A stretch of 5,614 nucleotides of DNA from Oligoflexia bacterium (lineage in GTDB: Bacteria; Bdellovibrionota; Bdellovibrionia; Bdellovibrionales; UBA1609): the NCBI GenBank assembly GCA_026914095.1, contig JAPPIY010000018.1, positions 1 to 5,614 on the forward strand, written 5' to 3'. The notes beneath the pieces are model-generated. The model was not told the origin of the DNA, made no database searches, and saw nothing but the letters and a program-made list of their open reading frames with translations. How positions within the stretch are numbered: the stretch's first letter is position 1; each line of letters begins with the position of its first letter. A program made the position numbers and the translations under genes. Below are positions 1-5,494 of this stretch, piece after piece.

Positions 1-635
1 GTATTAGGTCTTCTTTTCATATCATGCCAAAGCAGGATAGAGGTGAAAACCAGCCAGTAAATTCCCTTGGGGCTGATCAGCAAAATTGCGGTTAAAAGAA
101 AAGCTATAATATAAAACTTCCAATCGTCTTTTTGTTCTTTTATATTTAAATTGACAAGCAGACAGATTAGGCTGAAGCAGGTGGATAGCAGATCAGAGCG
201 GACTCTAAAAGCTCTATCTAAAAAAATATTTAGGCTGGCTAAAAATAAAACCGCTAGAATGGCATTGTATCGGCTGGTCTTGTTTTTTACATAAAAGTAA
301 AAGAGGGCTAAAATAGCCAAGCCATTGAGCGCAAATAAAAATCGGGCTCCAGTCATGGCCAGCCAATCAAATAATCTGGAAAGCGCAAAAGATAATTTTA
401 AAATAGAGTAAAAAAGAGGCTTTAAAGCAAATAGAAACTCATTCGCATATTGGCTGAAGAGGTATTGAGAGCTGTGGACGGGATAAAGCTCCGTTTCTGT
501 CCATAAAGTGAAGAAGGAAAGGGCTTGAAAGGCAAAGCAGAAAAAGATAATAAAAAAAAGAAAGACTTTAGTTTCTAAAAAATGACTTGTATTATGAGAG
601 CTAAAATTGTTTTTAAAAAAGGTAAAATTTAACAT
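1..635 (-). CDS. Multi-pass membrane protein, N-terminal part; possible GT-C type glycosyltransferase
   Basis: Reading leftward from an ATG at 635-633, the frame stays open for 211 codons to the window edge, so the C-terminus is missing. The product begins MLNFTFFKNNFSS and is strongly hydrophobic. Likely membrane segments lie at about residues 23-43, 98-115, 123-140, 150-164, 174-191 and 194-205, separated by short basic loops. A periplasm-like loop at about 45-65 (WTETELYPVHSSQYLF) follows the first segment, and RAFRVRSDLL lies near residues 143-152. That arrangement, a first helix, an acidic outer loop, and an Arg-x-Arg-Ser/Pro-Asp motif before a later helix, recalls lipid-linked-sugar GT-C glycosyltransferases (PMT/ArnT-like). 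No catalytic motif can be confirmed, so the function is tentative. An AGGA ribosome-binding site (647-644) sits 8 bases before the ATG, inside repeat element A. The gene diverges from a second glycosyltransferase gene, which supports an envelope-glycan role. The CDS call is firm; the family call is weak. Confidence 0.72.
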   Translation of the reverse strand, partial: MLNFTFFKNNFSSHNTSHFLETKVFLFFIIFFCFAFQALSFFTLWTETELYPVHSSQYLFSQYANEFLFALKPLFYSILKLSFALSRLFDWLAMTGARFLFALNGLAILALFYFYVKNKTSRYNAILAVLFLASLNIFLDRAFRVRSDLLSTCFSLICLLVNLNIKEQKDDWKFYIIAFLLTAILLISPKGIYWLVFTSILLWHDMKRRPN

Positions 636-775
636 AATGCCGATCCTATTTGAGTTTTTATCCCAGTTTATTCTGTTTTCCTCCAGAAACAAAACTCCCG
701 CAAAAGCCTGTCCTCGCGAAAGCGAGGGCGGAAATCTTCAGAAAAACCTTCAAGATTCAAACCAGATCCGTATAA
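635..775 (+). repeat. MITE-like repeat element, copy A (141 bp)
   Basis: The left end (TAATGCCGATCCTATTTGAG) and the reverse complement of the right end (TTATACGGATCTGGTTTGAA) are imperfect copies of one terminal inverted repeat. The same ends occur at copies B and C. The core contains CTCCCGCAAAAGCCTG, then a perfect 6-bp stem CCTCGC/GCGAGG closed by a GAAA loop (712-727), itself flanked by CCGC (698-701) and GCGG (728-731). It has the same orientation and length as copy C. It fills almost the whole spacer between the two divergent glycosyltransferase-like genes. Its left end overlaps the last base of the leftward start codon, and its right end is 7 bases from the rightward one. No protein is encoded. 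Mobilisation in trans by a transposase is inferred only from the structure. Confidence 0.85.
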
Positions 776-782
776 CAATAGA

Positions 783-1658
783 ATGAGTAGCATAAAAAAC
801 AACCAGAATAAGTCAATTGACAAACCCGCCTCTCCTTTACTGTCTGTTGTTGTTTCCTGCAAAGGCGCTGAAAAAATCTTATCACAGCAGTTAAAGTTTT
901 TGAATAAGCAAAATCTGACTAAAGAGCTATGGCAGGCGGTTTTCATTTTTAGAGAAGATTTTGCGCTTAGGCCTGTCATTTCTTTAATTAAGCAATATTT
1001 TCCCTTATCGCAAATTTTCTGTTTAAAAGCAAACCGCCCTCTATATGAAATGAGGAATTTGGCTTTTGACCGTTTAGACAGCCCTTACCTTTATTTTATT
1101 GATGAAGATGTTATATTGGAGTCTGCCCATCACTTAAGCCGTCTGATAGAGATTCATCAAAAACGCCCCGATCAAGCCGTTTTAGGCGGGAGTTATTTAA
1201 ATCATCCTGACAGCACTTTTTGGGGAGACTGCTACAATTGGCTGGTCAGACTGTGGGTCCGAGCTTATAAAACAAAAAATCATCAAGATCTGGCGCCTGC
1301 CGGTAATTTATCTATTAAAGGCTATAAAGCTTTTAAAGCTCGGTTTTATAGCCCTCATGGTTTTGGAGCTGAGGAGCTTTATTTTTTTAAAGTTTTACAC
1401 AAAGAAGGCTTGCTGTCTTATGCAGACAAGGCTTTAGACGCCCCTCACTTGGCTCAGCACACTTTCAAGGATTTTATTCAAAGGGCTTGGATCCATGGAA
1501 AAAGTTTGCCTAAACAGAAGAAATTAGCCTCTAAGGCTTTATTTTTTGAGGAGCCTGCGGGCTTTTTAATAAAAATAGCCGGTTTGTTTTATCTTTTGTT
1601 AGTCCGTTTTAGCCTAATATGGAGTCAATTAAAGCTTTTTGTTTCAAAAATGGCTTGA
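783..1658 (+). CDS. Family 2 (GT-A) glycosyltransferase with C-terminal membrane anchor
   Basis: This 291-residue protein would transfer a sugar from a nucleotide-sugar donor to an envelope glycan or lipid acceptor at the inner face of the cytoplasmic membrane; donor and acceptor cannot be read from the sequence. It has the GT-A order of motifs: a first beta strand SVVVSCKG (21-28), the conserved N-terminal-domain segment RPLYEMRNLAFDRL (85-98), a DXD-type metal site FIDEDV with Asp107-Glu108-Asp109, the acceptor-side AGNLSIKG (173-180), and GFGAEELYFFKVL (193-205), whose Glu197/Glu198 match the place of the catalytic base in the family's GxED motif. A hydrophobic segment at about 260-280 is probably a membrane anchor. 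ATG 783 is the only usual start codon in this frame between the stop at 651-653 and the GT-A fold. It lacks a good Shine-Dalgarno sequence and lies just outside repeat element A. rpmI follows after 62 bases. Confidence 0.88.
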   Translation: MSSIKNNQNKSIDKPASPLLSVVVSCKGAEKILSQQLKFLNKQNLTKELWQAVFIFREDFALRPVISLIKQYFPLSQIFCLKANRPLYEMRNLAFDRLDSPYLYFIDEDVILESAHHLSRLIEIHQKRPDQAVLGGSYLNHPDSTFWGDCYNWLVRLWVRAYKTKNHQDLAPAGNLSIKGYKAFKARFYSPHGFGAEELYFFKVLHKEGLLSYADKALDAPHLAQHTFKDFIQRAWIHGKSLPKQKKLASKALFFEEPAGFLIKIAGLFYLLLVRFSLIWSQLKLFVSKMA

Positions 1659-1700
1659 TTTTTAAAAAGAAAGCTGTTTTTATGGCTTTTCAAGAAATAA

Positions 1701-1706
1701 TATAAT
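1701..1706 (+). promoter_or_regulatory. Candidate -10 box for rpmI-rplT
   Basis: A perfect TATAAT lies 14 bases before the rpmI ATG, in the 62-base gap after the glycosyltransferase gene. The -35 side is poor: only T-rich hexamers stand 16-18 bases upstream. A start about 7 bases downstream would give a leader of roughly 8-10 bases, leaving just AGG (1713-1715) as ribosome-binding site. Readthrough from the glycosyltransferase gene is an alternative source of transcript. Confidence 0.4.
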
Positions 1707-1720
1707 GGGATTAGGTAATA

Positions 1721-1921
1721 ATGGCTAATAAGGCAAAAACTCATAAAGGAGCCAGCAAACGCTTTCGTTTAAAGTCCAGTGGTTTAATTAAACGCAAAAA
1801 ACGGGGTTTGAGGCATATTTTGTCTAATAAGTCTTCTAAAAGGAAAAGGCATTTAGGAATGAAAACTTTTGTTCATCCTTCAGATACAGCGGGAGTCAAA
1901 CGGCAGTTAGGTCTCCGTTAA
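1721..1921 (+). CDS. rpmI: 50S ribosomal protein L35
   Basis: This 66-residue, very basic protein is a structural component of the large ribosomal subunit. It shows the L35 signature: KAKTHKGASKRFRLKSSG near the N-terminus, then IKRKKRGLRHILSNKSSKRKRHLG (23-46), and a C-terminal tail in which Val51-Asp55 and VKRQLG match the usual D...VK..L pattern. Length is normal for the family (about 64-67). The ATG is preceded by a weak AGG at 5-base spacing. rplT follows after 20 bases, the standard pairing. The usual upstream partner infC is absent from the immediate neighbourhood; a glycosyltransferase gene lies there instead. Confidence 0.97.
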   Translation: MANKAKTHKGASKRFRLKSSGLIKRKKRGLRHILSNKSSKRKRHLGMKTFVHPSDTAGVKRQLGLR

Positions 1922-1941
1922 AGTTAAAAAAGGATTTAGAT

Positions 1942-2286
1942 ATGCGGGTTAAAAGAGGCTTTAAAGCTAGAAAATTTAGAAAAAAAATTTTAAAAAGAGC
2001 GAAAGGCTTTTATTCGGCTAACAGCCGTTGTTTTTCTACAGCGATTGAGAAAAGCGATCGAGCTTTAGCTTATCAGTATAAAGATAGAAGAACCCGAAAG
2101 CGAAACATGCGGCGGCTTTGGATTCAAAGGATCAACGCAGGAGCTAGGTTAAATGACAGCTCTTACGCTCAACTCATTCATGCTCTTTCTAAAAAAGAAA
2201 TACCCTTAAATAGAAAAATGCTGGCTGATTTGGCGGTTACTCAGCCTCAGGCTTTTTCTCAAGTGGTTCAACAAGCTATTAAGTAG
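1942..2286 (+). CDS. rplT: 50S ribosomal protein L20
   Basis: This 114-residue basic protein binds 23S rRNA early in large-subunit assembly. The N-terminal arm MRVKRGFKARKFRKKILKRA matches the rRNA-binding extension of L20. The globular part carries YKDRRTRKRNMRRLWIQRIN (81-93 region and just before), the most conserved stretch of the family, then ARLNDSSYAQLIHAL and LNRKMLADLAV near the C-terminus. Length is typical (about 115-120). A good ribosome-binding site AAGGA (1930-1934) sits 7 bases before the ATG. It is co-transcribed with rpmI and followed within about 55 bases by a likely terminator. In some bacteria L20 represses its own operon by binding the leader mRNA; the short rpmI leader here shows no obvious room for such a structure. 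Confidence 0.97.
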   Translation: MRVKRGFKARKFRKKILKRAKGFYSANSRCFSTAIEKSDRALAYQYKDRRTRKRNMRRLWIQRINAGARLNDSSYAQLIHALSKKEIPLNRKMLADLAVTQPQAFSQVVQQAIK

Positions 2287-2340
2287 AGAGTGTGTCTCCT
2301 GTTTCTATTTCAAACCTTCAAGACGAATTGAGAAAGGAGG

Positions 2341-2377
2341 TTGAGAAGTTTTTCAGAGGCTGATCTCAATTTTTTTT
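2341..2377 (+). terminator. Likely Rho-independent terminator after rplT
   Basis: TTGAGA (2341-2346) can pair with TCTCAA (2364-2369), with a small CAG/CTG inner hairpin in the loop, and the stem is followed at once by a run of eight T (2370-2377). A competing upstream arm AATTGAGA (2326-2333) can pair with the same downstream arm TCTCAATT. The stem is AT-rich and the loop long, so strength is uncertain, but position and T-run fit the end of the rpmI-rplT transcript. Confidence 0.6.
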
Positions 2378-2557
2378 AGCCCAGTCCTGCAAACCTATAA
2401 CTTGTTTTTTCTGGAAAAAGTTTTTCAACCGCAGAAGAATAAACTTAAAAGATAGGCTGAATTTAAGTTTTTGCTGTTCAGCGGATTTCCAATTATTCCA
2501 GGCCCAGATCTGAAATATTTTTTCAAGAGCTTAATAAAAAATCTTGTCTTCTTGCAA
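2366..2557 (-). pseudogene. Possible broken small gene (about 63 codons) with an in-frame stop
   Basis: On the minus strand a GAGGAG ribosome-binding site (2571-2566) stands 8 bases before a TTG codon (2557-2555). The frame reads LQEDKIFY, meets a TAA (2533-2531), then continues open for 54 codons (ALEKIFQIWAWNNWKSAE..., ending ...GLQDWAKKN) to a TGA at 2368-2366. The second part has a protein-like, Trp- and Lys-rich composition. A promoter-like pair of boxes in the end of repeat copy B lies just upstream and points this way. I recognise no family. The start must be TTG, the stop codon breaks the frame, and no second copy is visible, so it could equally be chance. The stop overlaps the rplT terminator. 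Confidence 0.28.
2441..2470. repeat. Perfect 9-bp inverted repeat
   Basis: AAACTTAAA (2441-2449) and TTTAAGTTT (2462-2470) are exact reverse complements around a 12-base loop. The stem is weak because it is almost all A/T, and only two more T follow on the plus strand, so it is a poor terminator. It lies within the possible broken small gene. Confidence 0.4.
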
Positions 2558-2591
2558 TTTTCTTTCTCCTCGTTTAATTTAACTTTCAAAT

Positions 2592-2620
2592 CTTATACTG
2601 ATCCTGTTTGAAAATTTCAG
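2592..2620 (-). promoter_or_regulatory. Outward promoter-like boxes in left end of element B
   Basis: On the minus strand CTGAAA (2620-2615, four of six matches to TTGACA) is followed after 17 bases by TATAAG (2597-2592). The pair points out of the element toward the GAGGAG and TTG of the possible broken small gene, leaving about 14 bases of leader before the ribosome-binding site. It is inferred from consensus only. Confidence 0.35.
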
Positions 2621-2712
2621 GCTTTAGAATAGATTCCCGCCCCCGCTTTCGCGAGGGCATGCTTTTGCGGGAATGACTGATAAGGCGCAAAATTCAAACA
2701 AGATCAGCATAC
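2593..2712 (-). repeat. MITE-like repeat element, copy B (120 bp, inverted)
   Basis: The left end (TTATACTGATCCTGTTTGAA) and the reverse complement of the right end (GTATGCTGATCTTGTTTGAA) are the best-preserved pair of terminal repeats in the window. The core has an 8-bp stem ATTCCCGC (2633-2640) / GCGGGAAT (2667-2674) enclosing CCCCGC-TTTC-GCGAGG (one mismatch). Read on the minus strand the core is CCCGCAAAAGCATGCCCTCG and onward, matching copies A and C, so this copy is reversed relative to them. It is 21 bp shorter than the other two. The right end is 54 bases from the idi-2 start, so the idi-2 leader begins at the element edge. Confidence 0.85.
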
Positions 2713-2752
2713 ATGCTTTTTAGGCTTTATTTAAAGCTCTGGGCTTGATTTT

Positions 2753-2757
2753 AGGAG
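2753..2757 (+). promoter_or_regulatory. Ribosome-binding site of idi-2
   Basis: AGGAG stands 9 bases before ATG 2767 and fixes this start. It is the strongest Shine-Dalgarno of the plus-strand genes here. Confidence 0.8.
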
Positions 2758-2766
2758 AGAAACAAT

Positions 2767-3798
2767 ATGGATGATGCTTTTGAAAACAGAAAAAAAAGCC
2801 ATTTCTTTCTCTCTTTAAGTTCTGATTCGCAGGCGCTCAGCTCGACTGGTTTTGATAAAATTCGCTTAATTCATTCCGCTCTGCCTGATTTGGATTTGGA
2901 ACAAGTGTCTATTCAGCAGAAATGGCGGGAACACTTGCTGGAAACCCCTTTTTTTGTCAGCTCTATGACAGGAGGCTGGTCGGATTCTCTGGCTTTTAAT
3001 TTAAAATTAGCTCAAGCTTGTGAAAGGCGTTCCTGGATTATGGCGGTAGGCTCTCAAAGAGGACAGCTGGAGGATCCTAGTAAGGCTGAAGAGTGGAGGC
3101 AAATCAGAAAAGCCTGTCCTCAACTGATTTTATTGGGGAATTTAGGTCTTTCACAGCTTTTAAAAGTCTCTCTAAAGCAAGTTTTATCTTTAATAGACAG
3201 CTTGCAAGCTCAAGGAATGATCATTCATTTAAATCCTTTGCAGGAAGCTTTGCAAAAAGAGGGCACAGCTCAATTTAAAGGAGGGTTGTCAGTTATAGAA
3301 AAGCTGGTAAAGGATTTGCCTGTTCCCGTGATTGTTAAAGAGACAGGCTGTGGATTTTCAAGAGAAACTTTGGATCAGCTGACAGGTATTGGCCTGGCTG
3401 TTATAGATGTTAGCGGGCTGGGAGGAACTCATTGGGGCCGGATTGAAGGAACTCGCTACAGTAAATCCGAGGCTTTTTTTGGAATCGGGGAAACTTTTTC
3501 TTCTTGGGGGATTTCCACCGCGCAGTCTTTGATTTATAGCGGTGAAGAAAGGAGAGATTATAAGTTATGGGCTTCAGGAGGCTTAAGGACAGGTTTGGAT
3601 TCTGCAAAAGCTTTAGCAATGGGAGCGAATAGGACAGGTTTTGGACAAATCATTTTAAAAGCTTTGCATGAAAGTGAAACAGCTTTGGATCAATTAATGT
3701 CTCGCTTGGAATATGAGTTAAAGGTGAGTTTATTTTGCGCTGGCTTTTCTAATATTCAAGAGTTGCAAAGGGCTAAAAAATGGGAAGTGATTTCTTAA
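2767..3798 (+). CDS. fni: Isopentenyl-diphosphate delta-isomerase, type 2 (FMN-dependent)
   Basis: This cytosolic flavoenzyme interconverts IPP and DMAPP using reduced FMN, a divalent metal and NAD(P)H, balancing the two C5 isoprenoid building blocks. The 343-residue chain is a TIM barrel with the type 2 motifs in order: ENRKKSHF (6-13, substrate phosphate binding), FVSSMTGG (63-70, flavin contact), GSQRGQLEDP (95-104), HLNPLQEALQKEG (154-166, with Gln159 at the catalytic position and Glu160 for the metal), VKETGCGFS (190-198), DVSGLGGTHW (214-223), SWGISTAQSL (246-255) and ASGGLRTGLDSAKALAMGA (269-287, FMN phosphate). THW where TSW or TSF is usual, and SWGIST where GWGIPT is usual, are mild departures. 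Length is normal. It overlaps the HMG-CoA reductase start by 19 bases, so both mevalonate-pathway enzymes are probably made from one transcript that begins at or just after element B. Confidence 0.95.
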   Translation: MDDAFENRKKSHFFLSLSSDSQALSSTGFDKIRLIHSALPDLDLEQVSIQQKWREHLLETPFFVSSMTGGWSDSLAFNLKLAQACERRSWIMAVGSQRGQLEDPSKAEEWRQIRKACPQLILLGNLGLSQLLKVSLKQVLSLIDSLQAQGMIIHLNPLQEALQKEGTAQFKGGLSVIEKLVKDLPVPVIVKETGCGFSRETLDQLTGIGLAVIDVSGLGGTHWGRIEGTRYSKSEAFFGIGETFSSWGISTAQSLIYSGEERRDYKLWASGGLRTGLDSAKALAMGANRTGFGQIILKALHESETALDQLMSRLEYELKVSLFCAGFSNIQELQRAKKWEVIS

Positions 3799-5084
3799 AG
3801 AAATTTGAAGGTTTTTCAAAGTTACATTATGAAGAGCGTCTCAGCCGATTGCAAGAGCTGGGTTATTTATCAAAAGAGGATATAGCTTATTTGCAGTTGG
3901 GTTCCGTTTCTAAAAAATTAAAAGAGCGGGTGGAGTTGACTCAATGTTTTATAGAAAATGCTTTAGGCTATTTCCCTTTGCCTCTAGGTTTAGCGGCTAA
4001 TTTTATTATCAATAAAAAATCTTATGTGTTGCCAATGGCCGTGGAAGAAACATCTATTATCGCCGCGGCCAGCAAGACAGCCCGCTGGATTTGTGAAGAA
4101 GGGGAAATCACCACTCAAGTTTTAAGCGCCCTTTCTATTGGTCAAATCCAAATGCCTGAAGTGAAAGATTATAACAGCCTTAAAAATTGCATCAGTCAGA
4201 ACTTTCCAGAATGGAAAAAGTTAATCAATAAAAATGTTTTATCTTCTATGGTGAAACGGGGAGGAGGCTTAAAAGACTATGAATTGCGATCTCTCAGGCG
4301 GCCTGATGGCAGAACAATGGCTGTCTTGCATTTGTATATTGACACTTGTTCAGCTATGGGAGCTAATATTATCAATCAAACCTGTGAGTATTTAAAAGAG
4401 CCTCTTGAAAAAGCCAGTGGAGAGAAGGCAGGACTTTGTATTCTTTCCAATTTATCTGATAAGAGGATGGTTCAAGCTCAGGTGAAATTGAGAAATCAAG
4501 ACAGCCAATTGATAAAAAAAATAGAAGAGGCGTCTCTTTTTGCGGAAATAGATCCTTACAGGGCTTGCACAAGCAATAAGGGAGTTTTAAATGGAGTGGA
4601 TGCTTTATTAATTGCAACGGGCAATGACTGGAGAGCGGTCTCAGCCGGCTTGCATGCTTATGCCAGCAGAAAAGGGCCTTATTCTTCTTTAACAAAATGG
4701 AGAGTGAAAGAAAATGAACTGCATGGGGAAATGAAAGGCCCTTTTATGTTAGGAACAGTGGGAGGGGTGACCGATCTTCATCCGACGGCTCGCTTGTGTT
4801 TAAAAATTTTAGCTTTTCCAAAAGCGACAGAATTGGCAGGGCTTTGTTGCGCTTTAGGTTTAGTCCAGAATTTAGGAGCTTTAAGGGCTTTGGTAACAGA
4901 AGGGGTTATTGAAGGGCATATGAAGCTTCATGTGAAAAATTTGGTTTTAAAAGCGGGAGCCAAAACAGAAGAAGAGCAAAAAACCTTAGAAAAGGAGCTT
5001 ATAAAAGTTTTAAAAAAAATGAAAAGAATAACTTTGAGTCAAGCCATTCAGGTTTTTAAAGAAATCAAAAAGAAGATGGATTGA
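3780..5084 (+). CDS. mvaA: Hydroxymethylglutaryl-CoA reductase, class II-like
   Basis: This cytosolic enzyme reduces HMG-CoA to mevalonate with two NAD(P)H, the committed step of the mevalonate pathway. The 434-residue chain lacks membrane segments and matches the bacterial class II layout (about 428 residues). Landmarks are ENALGYFPLPLGLAANF (59-75), PMAVEETSIIAAAS (85-98, with the catalytic glutamate at Glu89/90), the dimer and nicotinamide region HLYIDTCSAMGANIINQ (184-200), SNKGVLNGVD (265-274, catalytic Lys267, with Asn271), ATGNDWRAVSAG (279-290, catalytic Asp283), and TEGVIEGHMKLH (373-384, general-acid His380). Thus the whole catalytic set is present. The lysine- and glutamate-rich tail (395-434) is the mobile C-terminal domain. 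ATG 3780 lies inside the end of idi-2, behind AAAGGG (3767-3772) at 7-base spacing, indicating translational coupling. The cofactor preference (NADH or NADPH) cannot be judged. No clear terminator follows. Confidence 0.96.
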   Translation: MGSDFLKKFEGFSKLHYEERLSRLQELGYLSKEDIAYLQLGSVSKKLKERVELTQCFIENALGYFPLPLGLAANFIINKKSYVLPMAVEETSIIAAASKTARWICEEGEITTQVLSALSIGQIQMPEVKDYNSLKNCISQNFPEWKKLINKNVLSSMVKRGGGLKDYELRSLRRPDGRTMAVLHLYIDTCSAMGANIINQTCEYLKEPLEKASGEKAGLCILSNLSDKRMVQAQVKLRNQDSQLIKKIEEASLFAEIDPYRACTSNKGVLNGVDALLIATGNDWRAVSAGLHAYASRKGPYSSLTKWRVKENELHGEMKGPFMLGTVGGVTDLHPTARLCLKILAFPKATELAGLCCALGLVQNLGALRALVTEGVIEGHMKLHVKNLVLKAGAKTEEEQKTLEKELIKVLKKMKRITLSQAIQVFKEIKKKMD

Positions 5085-5353
5085 ATTGTATCCCCTGTTG
5101 CCTTTGGATTCAATATCTCAGCGCGCGCCGTTGCCAATCTATAATAATTAAGAGCTTCTTTATAATTGACAGATAAGAAAGCGCAATTAACTGAGCTGTT
5201 GTGTGAAATAAGGGCAAGAACAAAGAATTTACTTTGCGGCAAACTTCTGCATAAACTCATAGCCGCTTAAAGCAACCGCTTTTTTTTGGCTTATATGTTG
5301 TTTTTCTCATAACAACCTTTAAAATTTATATTTGGCTGTCCTAGGTTTTTGTG
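5085..5353. other. Intergenic stretch with doubtful minus-strand coding remnants
   Basis: No convincing intact gene is seen between mvaA and element C. On the minus strand a 70-codon frame (5260-5048) runs into the mvaA 3' end. It lacks a ribosome-binding site and has an in-frame TAA four codons before its ATG. Its middle, VNYKEALNYYRLATARAEIL, resembles one helix of a tetratricopeptide repeat, while its last codons are just antisense of mvaA. In two other minus frames, a short MRKTTYKPKKSGCFKRL (5312-5262) follows an AAAGG, and AVALSGYEFMQKFAAK ends at a TAA. Pieces in three frames could be the worn remains of one gene or chance. An eight-T run (5280-5287) has no good hairpin before it. Confidence 0.3.
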
Positions 5354-5381
5354 TTATACTGAATCTAGTTTGAGTTTTCCA
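5353..5381 (-). promoter_or_regulatory. Outward promoter-like boxes in left end of element C
   Basis: On the minus strand TGGAAA (5381-5376, four of six matches to TTGACA) and TATAAC (5358-5353) are 17 bases apart and point left into the region downstream of mvaA. The arrangement matches that in the left end of copy B. It could drive the doubtful minus-strand frames there or antisense RNA to the mvaA 3' end. Confidence 0.3.
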
Positions 5382-5494
5382 CCCTTTTGTCTCTCCCGCA
5401 AAGCTTGTCCTTACGAAAGCGAGGGGCCTGTCCTCGTGGAAATGGGGGCAGGAGTCTTAGTCGGAACCTGAAAATTCAAACAAGATCAGTATAA
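5354..5494 (+). repeat. MITE-like repeat element, copy C (141 bp)
   Basis: The left end (TTATACTGAATCTAGTTTGA) and the reverse complement of the right end (TTATACTGATCTTGTTTGAA) are near-identical terminal inverted repeats, and the right one is close to the consensus of all six ends. The core starts with CTCCCGCAAAGCTTG as in copy A but has a near-repeat of the module: CTTGTCCTTACGAAAGCGAG (from 5404) is followed by CCTGTCCTCGTGGAAATGGG (from 5427). It has the same orientation and length as copy A. Bases flanking the ends are GTG on the left and ATG on the right; a longer target duplication is not visible, while a TA duplication would be hidden in the TATA at each end. Confidence 0.85.

Noticed and set aside
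668..979. Minus-strand open frame of 103 codons
   Set aside because: It runs antisense across the glycosyltransferase start and through element A, and its sequence shows no family motif; it is a shadow frame.
2287..2592. tRNA or structured RNA gene between rplT and element B
   Set aside because: No cloverleaf pattern, GGTTCRA box or GC-rich fold is visible; only the terminator and weak A/T stems.
3093..3278. Plus-strand 61-codon frame inside idi-2
   Set aside because: Fully within the conserved idi-2 frame; no independent signals.
3410..3619. Minus-strand frame inside idi-2
   Set aside because: Antisense to conserved idi-2 motifs, with no ribosome-binding site or domain.
4372..4695. Minus-strand open frame of 107 codons
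   Set aside because: It is entirely antisense to the well-conserved catalytic part of mvaA, with Cys/His/Leu-rich composition typical of a reverse-frame artefact.
5080..5114. ATTGAAT/ATTCAAT inverted repeat at the end of mvaA
   Set aside because: Seven A/T-rich pairs, a 21-base loop and no following T-run, so it is not a credible terminator.
635..5494. Possible CRISPR array from repeated sequence
   Set aside because: The copies are 120-141 bp, far apart, in mixed orientation and contain terminal inverted repeats rather than short regular direct repeats with spacers.
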